From positions 558,001 to 622,000 of the forward strand of contig NZ_FMZS01000002.1 in the NCBI RefSeq assembly GCF_900101265.1: 64,000 bases of DNA. The letters are read 5' to 3'. The position numbers and the translations under genes are program-made. The notes under the pieces are model-generated. The model ran no database searches. It was not told the origin of the DNA and saw only the letters and a program-made list of their open reading frames with translations. Positions 27,305-36,463 of the stretch are shown here, piece by piece. Source of the DNA: Massilia sp. PDC64. GTDB lineage: Bacteria > Pseudomonadota > Gammaproteobacteria > Burkholderiales > Burkholderiaceae_D. How positions within the stretch are numbered: position 1 is the first letter of the stretch; each line of letters opens with the position of its first letter.

Positions 27305-28537
27305 TTACTGGCCGCGCTTCTTGCGCGCGTTCGCCGCAATACGCATGCGCAGCGCGTTCAGCTTGATGAAGCCGCCCGCATCCGCCTGGTTGTACGCGCC
27401 GCCGTCTTCGTCGAACGTGGCGATGGTCTGGTCGAACAGCGAATCCGTCTTCGAATCGCGCGCGACGACGATGACGTTGCCCTTGTACAGCTTGACGCGC
27501 ACCCAGCCGTTCACGCTCTTCTGCGTGTGGTCGATCAGCGTCTGCAGCGCGACGCGTTCCGGTGCCCACCAGTAGCCGTTATAAATCAAGGAAGCGTAGC
27601 GCGGCATCAGGTCGTCCTTCAGGTGCGCCACTTCGCGATCCAGCGTGATCGATTCGATGGCGCGGTGCGCCTTCAGCATGATCGTGCCGCCCGGGGTTTC
27701 GTAGCAGCCGCGCGACTTCATGCCGACGTAGCGGTTTTCCACCAGGTCCAGGCGGCCGATGCCGTGCTTGCCGCCCAGGCGGTTCAGTTCCGTCAGCACG
27801 GCGGCCGGGGTCAGCTGCTTGCCGTTCAGGGCCACGATGTCGCCGTTCTGGAATTCGATGTCCAGGTATTCCGGCTGGTCCGGTGCCGCTTCCGGCGACA
27901 CGGTCCAGCGCCACATCGATTCCTCGGCTTCCGCGCTCGGGTTTTCCAGGTGGCGGCCTTCGAACGAGATGTGCAGCAGGTTGGCGTCCATCGAGTACGG
28001 TGCGCCGCCGTTCTTGTGCTTCATGTCGATTTCGATGCCGGCGTCTTCCGCGTACTTCAGCAGCTTTTCACGCGACAGCAGGTCCCACTCGCGCCACGGG
28101 GCGATGATCTTGACGTCCGGCTTCAGCGCGTAGGCACCCAGCTCGAAACGGACCTGGTCGTTGCCCTTGCCGGTCGCGCCGTGCGACACGGCGTCGGCGC
28201 CGGTTTCGTTGGCGATTTCGATCAGGCGCTTGGCGATCAGCGGACGCGCGATCGACGTGCCCAGCAGGTATTCGCCTTCGTAGACGGTGTTCGCACGGAA
28301 CATCGGGAAGACGAAGTCGCGCACGAATTCCTCGCGCACGTCGTCGATGTAGATGTTCTCCGGCTTGATGCCGAACTTCAGCGCCTTGGCGCGCGCCGGT
28401 TCCAGCTCTTCACCCTGGCCCAGGTCGGCGGTGAAGGTGACGATTTCGCACTTGTAGTTATCCTGCAGCCATTTCAGGATGACGGAGGTATCGAGGCCGC
28501 CCGAGTAGGCGAGGACTACTTTTTTGATGTCGCTCAT
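27305..28537 (-). CDS. argG: Argininosuccinate synthase
   Basis: ArgG joins citrulline and aspartate using ATP, the next-to-last step of arginine synthesis. The 410-residue protein has the PP-loop [10 protein letters not shown] at residues 10-19, and conserved [18 protein letters not shown] and [13 protein letters not shown]. Length and start match the family. It is 90 bases downstream of argF on the same strand; a GC-rich hairpin at 28582-28598 in that gap may affect readthrough. Confidence 0.97.
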   Translation of the reverse strand: MSDIKKVVLAYSGGLDTSVILKWLQDNYKCEIVTFTADLGQGEELEPARAKALKFGIKPENIYIDDVREEFVRDFVFPMFRANTVYEGEYLLGTSIARPLIAKRLIEIANETGADAVSHGATGKGNDQVRFELGAYALKPDVKIIAPWREWDLLSREKLLKYAEDAGIEIDMKHKNGGAPYSMDANLLHISFEGRHLENPSAEAEESMWRWTVSPEAAPDQPEYLDIEFQNGDIVALNGKQLTPAAVLTELNRLGGKHGIGRLDLVENRYVGMKSRGCYETPGGTIMLKAHRAIESITLDREVAHLKDDLMPRYASLIYNGYWWAPERVALQTLIDHTQKSVNGWVRVKLYKGNVIVVARDSKTDSLFDQTIATFDEDGGAYNQADAGGFIKLNALRMRIAANARKKRGQ

Positions 28538-28627
28538 GGAAGTTCCAGTGGTGTCAGATGTGGAGGGGGATGGTGGTCAGCCGGCCCTCGGCGGGCCGAC
28601 GATCAGGCTCAATGGTTGTGGGTGTGA

Positions 28628-29560
28628 TTACTTGTCTTCGATGCGGCCCAGCAGCAGGTATTCGATCAGCGCCTTCTGCACGTGCAGGCGGTTCTCGGCC
28701 TCGTCCCAGACGACGGATTGCGGACCGTCGATGACGCCGGCCGACACTTCCTCGCCGCGGTGCGCGGGCAGGCAGTGCATGAACAGCGCGTCGCTGCTCG
28801 CGCGCGCCATCTTGGCCTCGTCGACGATGAAGCCGTCGAACGCCTTCAGGCGCTCGGCGTTTTCCTTTTCGTAGCCCATGCTCGTCCACACGTCCGTGTT
28901 GACGAGGTGCGCGCCGGCGCACGCGTCGGACGGGTTCTCGAAGAAGGTGTAGTTCTTCGTGGAGACCAGCTTCGGATCGATGTCGTAGCCCTTCGGCGTG
29001 GACACGTTCAGGTGGAAGCCGAACACTTCCGCCGCCTGCAGCCAGGAGTACAGCATGTTGTTGGCGTCGCCGATCCACGCCACCGTCTTGCCGACGATGG
29101 AGCCGCGGTGTTCGTAGTACGTGAAGATGTCGGCCAGCACCTGGCACGGGTGGTGTTCGTTGGTCAGGCCGTTGATCACGGGGACGCGCGAATTCGCCGC
29201 GAAGCGCTCGATGATGTCCTGGCCGAACGTGCGCACCATGATGATGTCGCACATGCGCGACATGACCTGGCCCGCGTCCTCGACGGGCTCGCCGCGGCCC
29301 AGCTGGCTGTCGCGCGTGTTCAGGTAGATCGCGGCGCCGCCCAGCTGGTGCATGCCCGCTTCGAACGACAGGCGCGTGCGCGTGGAATTCTTTTCGAACA
29401 CCATCACGAGCGTGCGGTCGACGAGCGGGTGGTAGATCTCGTAGTTCTTGAACTTGCGTTTGATGACGGTCGCGCGCTCGATCAGGTACTCGAACTCGTC
29501 GCGGGTGAAGTCGGAGAACTGCAGGAAATGCTTGATGTTGGTGGGAGTCGTGCCAGCCAT
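28628..29560 (-). CDS. argF: Ornithine carbamoyltransferase
   Basis: This enzyme makes citrulline from ornithine and carbamoyl phosphate. The 310-residue protein has the carbamoyl-phosphate loop STRTR (59-63), HPCQVLAD, and the ornithine-binding HCLPAHRGEEV (from 262). It lies upstream of argG on the same strand, so two consecutive steps of arginine synthesis are paired. No ARG box could be identified with confidence. Confidence 0.97.
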   Translation of the reverse strand: MAGTTPTNIKHFLQFSDFTRDEFEYLIERATVIKRKFKNYEIYHPLVDRTLVMVFEKNSTRTRLSFEAGMHQLGGAAIYLNTRDSQLGRGEPVEDAGQVMSRMCDIIMVRTFGQDIIERFAANSRVPVINGLTNEHHPCQVLADIFTYYEHRGSIVGKTVAWIGDANNMLYSWLQAAEVFGFHLNVSTPKGYDIDPKLVSTKNYTFFENPSDACAGAHLVNTDVWTSMGYEKENAERLKAFDGFIVDEAKMARASSDALFMHCLPAHRGEEVSAGVIDGPQSVVWDEAENRLHVQKALIEYLLLGRIEDK

Positions 29561-29639
29561 TTTTGTGCCTGAGATACGATAATCTCTTGGATTATAAGCG
29601 TTTTTGTTTATCTTCCGGGAAATTAGGCCCGGAAAGTTG

Positions 29640-30536
29640 TCAGTACAAGGTCTGTGCGGACTCGTGCAACAGCTGCGCGTACAGCTCGTGGCGCAGCTTC
29701 GCGATCTTGCCGTCCGCGACCGCTTGCAGCACTGCGCACTGCGGTTCCGCCAGGTGGCGGCAGTTGTAGTACTTGCAGCCGCCCAGGTAGGGTTTGAATT
29801 CGACGAACGCCCGTTCCAGCATGCCTTCCGTCAGGTGGTATAACCCGAATTCCTGGAAGCCCGGCGAGTCGATCAGCGTCCCGCCGCCCGGGAGTTTGTA
29901 CAGGCGCGTGAAGGTCGTCGTGTGCTTGCCGGTGTCCAGCGCTTCCGAGATTTCGCGCACGGCGATGTCCGCGTCCGGCACGAGCAGGTTCACGATCGAC
30001 GACTTGCCCATGCCGGACTGGCCGATCAGGATCGAGGACTGGTCCTGCAGCAGCGGGGTGAGCGTGGCGACGGTCTCGTCGGGATGCGTCTTCGCCGACA
30101 CTTCGTGCAGCGGATAGCCGAGGTTCGTGTACAGGCTCGCCCGTTCGCGCGCGCGGGCGAGGTTGGGTTCCAGGTCGACCTTGTTCAGGATGAGGTGGGC
30201 ATCCACGCCCGCCGCCTCGCAGGCGACGAGGGCGCGCGACACGAGGTCGTCCGCGAAGCTCGGCTCCGTCGCGATGACGATGAACAGCCGGCTGATGTTC
30301 GCGGCCAGCAGCTTGCTCTTGTACTGGTCGGAGCGGTACAGCAAGGTGGTGCGCTCCGCGATCTTCTCGATCACGGCCTGGTCGTTCGACGTGCGCTTCA
30401 GGTGGACGATGTCGCCCACCGCCACGTTCGTCTTCTTGCCGCGTGTGACGCACTGGAGGAATTCGCCGTCCACGTCTGCCAGATAATGGCGGCCGTGTGC
30501 GGCGACGATCGTACCGGTCAATTCTGGTTTGCTCAT
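29640..30536 (-). CDS. rsgA: Ribosome small-subunit-dependent GTPase RsgA
   Basis: RsgA is a circularly permuted GTPase that checks late 30S ribosome assembly. The 298-residue protein has an OB-fold (about 1-65), then G4 NKVD (118-121), G1 GQSGMGKSS (172-180) and G3 DSPG (223-226). The zinc site Cys254, Cys259, His261, Cys267 follows. The start at 30536 overlaps the stop of the pterin dehydratase gene by 4 bases; the longer frame to 30629 is not needed. Confidence 0.96.
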   Translation of the reverse strand: MSKPELTGTIVAAHGRHYLADVDGEFLQCVTRGKKTNVAVGDIVHLKRTSNDQAVIEKIAERTTLLYRSDQYKSKLLAANISRLFIVIATEPSFADDLVSRALVACEAAGVDAHLILNKVDLEPNLARARERASLYTNLGYPLHEVSAKTHPDETVATLTPLLQDQSSILIGQSGMGKSSIVNLLVPDADIAVREISEALDTGKHTTTFTRLYKLPGGGTLIDSPGFQEFGLYHLTEGMLERAFVEFKPYLGGCKYYNCRHLAEPQCAVLQAVADGKIAKLRHELYAQLLHESAQTLY

Positions 30537-30865
30537 GCGCCGGCCCGTCCCGCGTACAGCGCGTCGGCCTTGGCCGCGCAAATAAAATCGTTGTCGGACA
30601 GGCGGTTGCCTGCCGAGTGCGTCGTCCACGACGCCGTGCAGCGGCGATAGCCGACGGCGAGGTCCGGATGGTGGTCTTCGCGGTGGATCATGAAGGCGAG
30701 GGCGTTCACGAATTCCATCGTCTCGTGGAAGTCGCGGAACACGAATTCACGCTCGAGACGGGTGCCGTTGATGTGCCAGTCCGGAATCTCGGGCAGCAGC
30801 GACCGGATGGCGGCATCGTCCAGCGCGGGCGCGCCGTGCACGCAGTGGCGGTCGATCAGGTTCAT
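30533..30865 (-). CDS. Pterin-4a-carbinolamine dehydratase
   Basis: This 110-residue protein belongs to the PCD/DCoH family, which recycles the pterin cofactor of aromatic amino-acid hydroxylases or works in molybdopterin-related chemistry. Visible active-site residues are His65-His66-Pro67 (EDHHPDL) and His83 in TTHSAG, with the conserved DNDF near the end. It is sandwiched with 4-base overlaps between the M48 peptidase and rsgA genes; no phenylalanine hydroxylase gene lies nearby. Translational coupling is clear, the functional link is not. Confidence 0.88.
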   Translation of the reverse strand: MNLIDRHCVHGAPALDDAAIRSLLPEIPDWHINGTRLEREFVFRDFHETMEFVNALAFMIHREDHHPDLAVGYRRCTASWTTHSAGNRLSDNDFICAAKADALYAGRAGA

Positions 30866-32127
30866 GCGGCCCCCGCCAGACGGAGGTGACGGATGCGCAC
30901 CGAGGCCGGCGGGTGCGAGTCGTAGAACGCGGAATGGATCGGATCCGGCGTCAGCGTGGAGGCATTGTCCTCGTACATCTTGACGAGAGCCGACACGAGG
31001 TCGCGTGCATCGCTGTGGCTCGCGGCGAACGCGTCCGCCTCGAATTCGTGCTTGCGCGACGTGATCGACGTCAGCGGCGAGAACGGGAACGTGAACACCG
31101 GCAGCACGAGCGAGAACAGCAGCAGGGCCATCGCATCGTTCGACTGTCCCAGCAGCGGCAGCACGCCCAGGCCCGTGTAGAACCACACCTGCGTCTTGAG
31201 CCAGCCGAGGAGGGCGAGGAACGCGAGCGACAGCGCGAACAGCACGGTGATGCGCTTGATGATGTGCTTCAGCTTGAAGTGGCCCAGCTCGTGCGCCAGC
31301 ACGGCCTCGATCTCTTCCGGGGCGAGGCGCGACAGCAGCGTGTCGAAGAACACGATGCGTTTATTGGCGCCGAAGCCCGAGAAATAGGCGTTGCCGTGCG
31401 CGGAGCGCTTGCTGCCGTCCATCACGAACAGGCCCTTGGCCGCGAAGCCGACGCGCGTCATGAGGCCTTCGATGCGGTCCTTCAGCTTGTCGTCCGTGAG
31501 CGGCGTGAACTTGTTGAACAGCGGCGCGATGACGGTCGGGTACAACACCATCATCAAGAGCTGGAAGCCGCTCCACACGAACCAGGCGTAAAGCCACCAC
31601 AGGGCGCCCGTCTTGTCCATCAGGGTGAGCACGACCCACAGCAGCGGCAGGCCGATGACGGCGCCGACGAGTCCGCCCTTGACGGCATCCATGATCCACA
31701 GCCCGACCGTCATCTTGTTGAAGCCGAAGCGCTCTTCCAGCACGAACTGGCGGTAGTACGAGAACGGCAGGTCGAGCGCACCGGAGACGATGGCGAACGC
31801 GACGATCAGGAGAATCTGGTGCACCATACCGGGACCGGTCGCGTGCAGCAGTGCCGTCGACAGCGCCTGCAGGCCGCCCAGCAGGGTGAAACCGGTCAGC
31901 ACGAGCGTGTTCCACAGCGCGGCCCACAGTCCGAAGCGGGTCTTGGCGACCGTGTAGTCGGCGGCCTTCTGGTGCGCGGACAGCGGGATCTTCGCGGCGA
32001 ATTCGGCCGGCACCTGGTCGCGGTGCCGCAGGACGTGGCGGATGTGGCGACGCGCCAGCCAGTACCTCAGGCCGAGCGTGAGCAGGAGAAAGACGACGAA
32101 CAAAACCGAAAACGCGGATGAAAGCAT
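30862..32127 (-). CDS. M48 family membrane zinc metallopeptidase (Ste24-like CAAX protease)
   Basis: This 421-residue integral membrane protease resembles the Ste24/CAAX prenyl protease 1 type. It has several membrane helices (about 5-22, 68-92, 102-120, 150-170, 178-198, 290-330), the zinc motif HELGH (279-283) and the third ligand in HEFEADAFA. In bacteria such enzymes serve membrane-protein quality control. It is the first gene of a coupled set with the pterin dehydratase and rsgA. A repeat cluster lies just upstream. Confidence 0.92.
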   Translation of the reverse strand: MLSSAFSVLFVVFLLLTLGLRYWLARRHIRHVLRHRDQVPAEFAAKIPLSAHQKAADYTVAKTRFGLWAALWNTLVLTGFTLLGGLQALSTALLHATGPGMVHQILLIVAFAIVSGALDLPFSYYRQFVLEERFGFNKMTVGLWIMDAVKGGLVGAVIGLPLLWVVLTLMDKTGALWWLYAWFVWSGFQLLMMVLYPTVIAPLFNKFTPLTDDKLKDRIEGLMTRVGFAAKGLFVMDGSKRSAHGNAYFSGFGANKRIVFFDTLLSRLAPEEIEAVLAHELGHFKLKHIIKRITVLFALSLAFLALLGWLKTQVWFYTGLGVLPLLGQSNDAMALLLFSLVLPVFTFPFSPLTSITSRKHEFEADAFAASHSDARDLVSALVKMYEDNASTLTPDPIHSAFYDSHPPASVRIRHLRLAGAA

Positions 32128-32156
32128 TCTATGCCTGTGAGAAAATCCTGTTTTTC

Positions 32157-32244
32157 GGGGTCAGAGCACGGAATTTTATGAAGTGGGGTCAGAGCACGGT
32201 TTTCACGATTGTGCTCTGACCTCACCAAATTACGCTCTGACCCC
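32157..32244. repeat. GGGGTCAGAGCAC repeat cluster (REP-like)
   Basis: Two direct copies of GGGGTCAGAGCACGG (32157-32171 and 32185-32199) are followed by two inverted copies (GTGCTCTGACC at 32211-32221 and CGCTCTGACCCC at 32233-32244). Copies can pair to form one or two large hairpins. The word GGGGTCAGAGC is a familiar intergenic repeat of many proteobacterial genomes, often linked to REP-associated (IS200-like) transposases; no such gene is present here. It sits between the divergent M48 peptidase and orn genes. Confidence 0.85.
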
Positions 32245-32278
32245 GACTGATTAAAAGCTTATAAGCGAAGAGAGAATT

Positions 32279-32857
32279 ATGTCACAAGCTACCACTACCG
32301 AAGCATCCACCCAGCGCCCGAACGAATTCAACCTCGTCTGGATCGACATGGAGATGACCGGCCTGGATCCGGACAACGACCGCATCATCGAAGTGGCCGC
32401 CGTCGTCACGGACGCCAACCTGAACGTGCTGGCCGAGGGCCCCGTGATCGCCGTCCACCAGAGCGACGAGACGCTGGACAAGATGGACGCCTGGAACAAG
32501 GGCACGCACGGCCGCTCGGGCCTGATCGACCGCGTCAAGGCGTCGACGGTCAATGAGGCCCAGGCCGAGGAGCAGCTGATCGCCTTCCTGAAGCAGTGGG
32601 TGCCGGCGAACAAGTCGCCGATGTGCGGCAACTCGATCTGCCAGGACCGCCGCTTCATGGCGCGCGGCATGCCGAAGCTGGAAGCGTTCTTCCACTACCG
32701 CAACCTGGACGTATCCACCTTGAAGGAATTGTGCCGCCGCTGGAAGCCGGAGCTGGCGTCCGGGTTCAAGAAGGCGCAGAAGCACACGGCGCTGGCGGAC
32801 ATCATCGAATCGATCGAAGAGCTGCGCTACTACCGCGAGCATTTCATTAAACTGTAA
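32279..32857 (+). CDS. orn: Oligoribonuclease
   Basis: Orn degrades 2- to 5-residue RNAs, above all pGpG from cyclic-di-GMP breakdown. The 192-residue protein is a DEDDh exonuclease: [10 protein letters not shown] holds Asp23 and Glu25, [11 protein letters not shown] the middle acidic motif, and HTALADI the His/Asp motif. It is a fitting partner of the many cyclic-di-GMP genes in this window, though orn is a housekeeping gene anyway. The repeat cluster ends 34 bases before its start. Confidence 0.97.
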   Translation: MSQATTTEASTQRPNEFNLVWIDMEMTGLDPDNDRIIEVAAVVTDANLNVLAEGPVIAVHQSDETLDKMDAWNKGTHGRSGLIDRVKASTVNEAQAEEQLIAFLKQWVPANKSPMCGNSICQDRRFMARGMPKLEAFFHYRNLDVSTLKELCRRWKPELASGFKKAQKHTALADIIESIEELRYYREHFIKL

Positions 32858-32933
32858 AAAGAGACCAGGCGGGCTCGGACACGAAGTTGCAATCGTGCAT
32901 GGGTCCCGCCGCCGGGTATGCGAGAATCAGGCC

Positions 32934-35423
32934 ATGGCTGACATTCTGCGTACCACCGCCGGCCTTGGCGGAGACAGCGACGTCCGGCGTCTCCTGCGGG
33001 AGCACGACTGGAGCGCGTCGCCGCTCGGCCGGCCGGAAGACTGGCCGCCCGAACTGGCCACCGCCGTGTCGATGACCGTCAGCTCCGCGTTCCCGATGTT
33101 CGTCGCCTGGGGGCCGGACCTGCGCTTCCTGTACAACGACGCCTACGCCACGATCCTCGGCGCCAAGCACCCGGCCGCGTTCGACATGCCGTTCCAGCAG
33201 GTGTGGGCCGAGATCTGGCCGGACCTTGTGCCCATCGTCGACCGGGCGCTGTCCAACAAATCCGCGTATTTCGAAGACCTGCCGCTCACGATGGAGCGCC
33301 ACGGCTTTCGCGAACAGACGTGGTTCACGTTCTCGTATTCGCCGCTGCACGACAGCCACGGCCGCGTCGCCGGCATGTATTGCACCGTCATCGAGACGAC
33401 GAGCCGCGTGCAGGCCGAGCGCCGCGCCGCGTTCGAACTGACGGTGGCGGACGCGCTGCGCCCGCTCACGTCCGCCGACGAAGCCATCCGCACCGGCTGC
33501 ACCCTGCTGGGCCTGGAGCTGGGCATGGCGCGCGTGCTGTACGGCGAAGTCGACGAGGCGCTCGATACGCTGGACGTGGCGCGCGACTGGAACCGCCCGG
33601 GGCTCGCCAGCGTGGCCGGCCACACGTTTTCCGTCGACGCCTTCGGTCCCGGGCTGACGCACGCGGGCCGCGCCGGCGAGATCGTGCGGCTGGCCGACGT
33701 GCGTACCGACCCGCGCGCGGCCGCCCGCCAGGGCACTTACCTCGCCATGGACATCCAGGCCTGCCTCGCCGTCCCACTGCGCAAGGGCGGGCGGCTGCAG
33801 GCGTTCCTGGTGCTGGGCCTGGACCGGCCGCATGCGTGGACCGACGCCGAGGTGGCGCTGGCGCGTGGCACGGCCGAGCGCATCCGGGCCGCCGTCGACC
33901 TGGCGCGCGTGCAGGGCACGCTGCGCGAGGAACGCGACCGCAGCCGCACGATCCTCGACACGATCGCGGAAGGCTTCATGCTGCTCGGGCGCGACTGGAC
34001 GGTCCTGCAGATGAATCCCGCCGGCCTGCGCATCGCGCACAAGGATCCGGATGCCATCATCGGACGCAACCACTGGGACGTCTGGCCGGAAGCCATCGAC
34101 AGCGAGGCGGGACGCATGTACCGCCGCGTGATGCGCGACCGCGTGGCCGGCACCGCCGAGTACCGCCAGCGCATGCCGGACGGTGTCCAGATCTGGTGCG
34201 AGGTGCGCGCCTATCCGACGGCCGATGGTGGCGTCGTGTCGTTCTTCCGCGATATCACGGAGCGCAAAGCGGCCGAGGACAAGCTGCGCGCCGCCGACCG
34301 GCGCAAGGACGAATTCCTCGCGATGCTGGCGCACGAACTGCGCAACCCGCTGGCGCCGATCAGCGCCGCTGCCGACCTGCTGCGCATCGGCCGCCTGGAC
34401 GAAGCCCGGGTGCGCCAGAGCAGCGCCATCATCGGCCGCCAGGTGCGCCACATGACGAGTCTCGTGGACGACCTGCTCGACGTGTCGCGCGTCACGCGCG
34501 GCCTCGTGACGCTCGCGCGCGCGCCCGTCGCGGCCCGCACCATCGTCGACGAGGCCATCGAGCAGGTGCGGCCCATGTTCGAGGCGCGCCGACAGCACCT
34601 TGCCGTCACCATCGCCGACCCGGATGCGATGGTGCTGGGCGACAAGGCGCGCCTCGTGCAGGTGCTCGCCAACCTGCTCAACAACGCGGCCAAGTACACG
34701 CCGGAAGGCCGCCGCATCGACGTCGCCGCCACGGTCGACGATGCGCGCCGCCGGCTGCTGCTGACGGTGCGCGACGAAGGCATCGGCATGGAACCGGAAT
34801 TGACGGGCCACGTGTTCGACCTGTTCACGCAAGGCCAGCGCTCGGTCGACCGGGCCCAGGGCGGGCTGGGGCTCGGCCTCGCGCTCGTCAAGAACCTCGT
34901 CGAGCTGCATGGCGGTGCCGTCGCCTGCACGAGTCCGGGGCTGGGGCGGGGCAGTACCTTCGAGGTGGCGCTGCCGCTGATGGAAGGGGGCGCGCGTCCG
35001 CCGGGGGGCGAAGGCGGCGCCGGTGCGTTTGGTACGGCCGGCGGCGCGCGGCGTCCGCTGCGCGTGCTCGTGGTCGACGACAACGTCGACGCGGCGGCCA
35101 CCCTCGGCATGCTGCTGGAAGCGTGCGGCTACCTGGTGGAGGTCGAACACGATTCGCACCACGCGCTGGAACGCGCGCGGCACCAGCGGCCGGACGTGGC
35201 GTTGCTGGACATCGGCTTGCCGGAGATGGACGGCAACGAACTGGCCCGCCGCCTGCGCGCGGATGCGCAGACGGGGGCCATCGTGCTGGTGGCCGTCACG
35301 GGGTACGGCCAGGAACAGGACCGCCGCACGGCGTTCGAGGCGGGGTTCGACCACCACCTCGTCAAGCCCGTCGACATGGACGAGCTGGCGGCGTTACTGG
35401 CGGAGATCGAAACGGAGCGTTAG
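32934..35423 (+). CDS. Hybrid sensor histidine kinase (PAS-GAF-PAS-HisKA-HATPase-REC)
   Basis: This 829-residue soluble kinase begins with a PAS-like domain (about 20-160) of the type WSASPLGRPEDWPPEL, known from phytochrome-like bacterial kinases. A GAF domain (about 165-320) and a second PAS (about 335-455) follow. The HisKA domain has His467 (AHELRNPLAPI), and the HATPase has NLLNNAAKYT and GLGLGLALVK. A C-terminal receiver has Asp759 (LLDIGLPEMDG). No output regulator is adjacent. There are no membrane helices, so the signal is cytoplasmic. Its stop overlaps that of the convergent metallo-beta-lactamase-fold gene. Confidence 0.92.
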   Translation: MADILRTTAGLGGDSDVRRLLREHDWSASPLGRPEDWPPELATAVSMTVSSAFPMFVAWGPDLRFLYNDAYATILGAKHPAAFDMPFQQVWAEIWPDLVPIVDRALSNKSAYFEDLPLTMERHGFREQTWFTFSYSPLHDSHGRVAGMYCTVIETTSRVQAERRAAFELTVADALRPLTSADEAIRTGCTLLGLELGMARVLYGEVDEALDTLDVARDWNRPGLASVAGHTFSVDAFGPGLTHAGRAGEIVRLADVRTDPRAAARQGTYLAMDIQACLAVPLRKGGRLQAFLVLGLDRPHAWTDAEVALARGTAERIRAAVDLARVQGTLREERDRSRTILDTIAEGFMLLGRDWTVLQMNPAGLRIAHKDPDAIIGRNHWDVWPEAIDSEAGRMYRRVMRDRVAGTAEYRQRMPDGVQIWCEVRAYPTADGGVVSFFRDITERKAAEDKLRAADRRKDEFLAMLAHELRNPLAPISAAADLLRIGRLDEARVRQSSAIIGRQVRHMTSLVDDLLDVSRVTRGLVTLARAPVAARTIVDEAIEQVRPMFEARRQHLAVTIADPDAMVLGDKARLVQVLANLLNNAAKYTPEGRRIDVAATVDDARRRLLLTVRDEGIGMEPELTGHVFDLFTQGQRSVDRAQGGLGLGLALVKNLVELHGGAVACTSPGLGRGSTFEVALPLMEGGARPPGGEGGAGAFGTAGGARRPLRVLVVDDNVDAAATLGMLLEACGYLVEVEHDSHHALERARHQRPDVALLDIGLPEMDGNELARRLRADAQTGAIVLVAVTGYGQEQDRRTAFEAGFDHHLVKPVDMDELAALLAEIETER

Positions 35424-36370
35424 CGCATCTGGGTGTAATTGACCGGCACCCAGCGATACCCTTTACCCTGCGTCTGCAGGTGACCCAGACCCGGGAACTG
35501 CAGGTGCGCGCCACCCACGAGCCAGCCGTTCTTCGCCGCGTCGTCGAACACTTTCTTGCGCGCCGCAGCGGCCGCTTTCTCGTCGCTGTCGAACGCGATC
35601 GTCACCTGCGGATTGTCGAACTGGACGGCCGCCAGGTGGATCAGGTCGCCGATCAGCACGAGCTTCTGGCCGCGGCTTTCCACCGCATACACCGTGTGGC
35701 CCGGCGTATGGCCATGCTCGGCGAGGGCGGAGACGCCCGGGACCAGTTCGCCATCCTTCTCGATGGGCTTGAACTTGCCGGCCTGGATGTACGGATTGAT
35801 CGACGCCATCGCGCCCTTGAAGAAATCCTTCTTGTCGGCCGGGGCCTTGTCCATGTTCGCCTGGCTCAGCCAGTAGTCCGCATCGGCCTTGCCCGCACGC
35901 ACGACCGCGTTCGGGAACACGCGCTGGCCATTGTTGACGAGGCCGCCGACGTGGTCGCCGTGCATGTGCGTGATGTAGATCTCGTCGATCTGCTCCGGCT
36001 GGTAACCGGCGGCCTTCAGGTTGTTGACGAACTTGCCCACGGTCGGGCCGAACAGCGCGCCGGCGCCCGTGTCGACGAGCACCAGCTTGCTGCCCGTGTT
36101 GATCAGGAACGCGTTATCGGACGTTTCGACCGGCAGCTTCAGGAAGTTCTTCATGATGGCGGCGCGCGTCAGTTCCGGCTTCTGGTGCATGAACTGGTCC
36201 ATCGGCAGGTCGAAGGTGCCGTCGCTGATCGGCGTGATTTCCACGTCGCCCAGCATCACGCGGAAGAAACCGGGGGCCGGGGTCTTGACCATCGGTGCGG
36301 CGGCCTGGGCGCCAACGGTTGCTGCCGCGAGTGCGGCGGCGAGCAGGGTGTGCTTGAGTGATTTGATCAT
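35420..36370 (-). CDS. Secreted metallo-beta-lactamase-fold hydrolase
   Basis: This 316-residue protein has a signal peptide (MIKSLKHTLLAAALAAATVG, cleavage near AQA at 23) and an MBL fold with the metal motif THMHGDHVGG (His135, His137, Asp139, His140), later EHGHTPGHTV and IGDLIHLA. It is an exported zinc-dependent hydrolase; relatives are annotated as lactonases or generic MBL proteins, and nothing here fixes the substrate. ATG 36370 gives the clean signal peptide. The TTA/TAG stops of this gene and the hybrid kinase share bases 35421-35422. Confidence 0.9.
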   Translation of the reverse strand: MIKSLKHTLLAAALAAATVGAQAAAPMVKTPAPGFFRVMLGDVEITPISDGTFDLPMDQFMHQKPELTRAAIMKNFLKLPVETSDNAFLINTGSKLVLVDTGAGALFGPTVGKFVNNLKAAGYQPEQIDEIYITHMHGDHVGGLVNNGQRVFPNAVVRAGKADADYWLSQANMDKAPADKKDFFKGAMASINPYIQAGKFKPIEKDGELVPGVSALAEHGHTPGHTVYAVESRGQKLVLIGDLIHLAAVQFDNPQVTIAFDSDEKAAAAARKKVFDDAAKNGWLVGGAHLQFPGLGHLQTQGKGYRWVPVNYTQMR

Positions 36371-36463
36371 GTTGTTATCCTCTCTATGTGACACAACGCG
36401 CGAACGCGGGTTGCTTATCGTACATGATTGTTCAGTAACACGCTGGACCCTGCTTGCCCTATC

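Noticed and set aside
28582..28598. CGGCCC/GGGCCG hairpin between argF and argG as a terminator
   Set aside because: No T-run follows on the minus strand and both genes belong to one pathway, so readthrough is likely.
32128..32278. Remnant of an insertion sequence upstream of orn
   Set aside because: Only short GGGGTCAGAGCAC words are present, with no transposase fragment and no target-site duplication.
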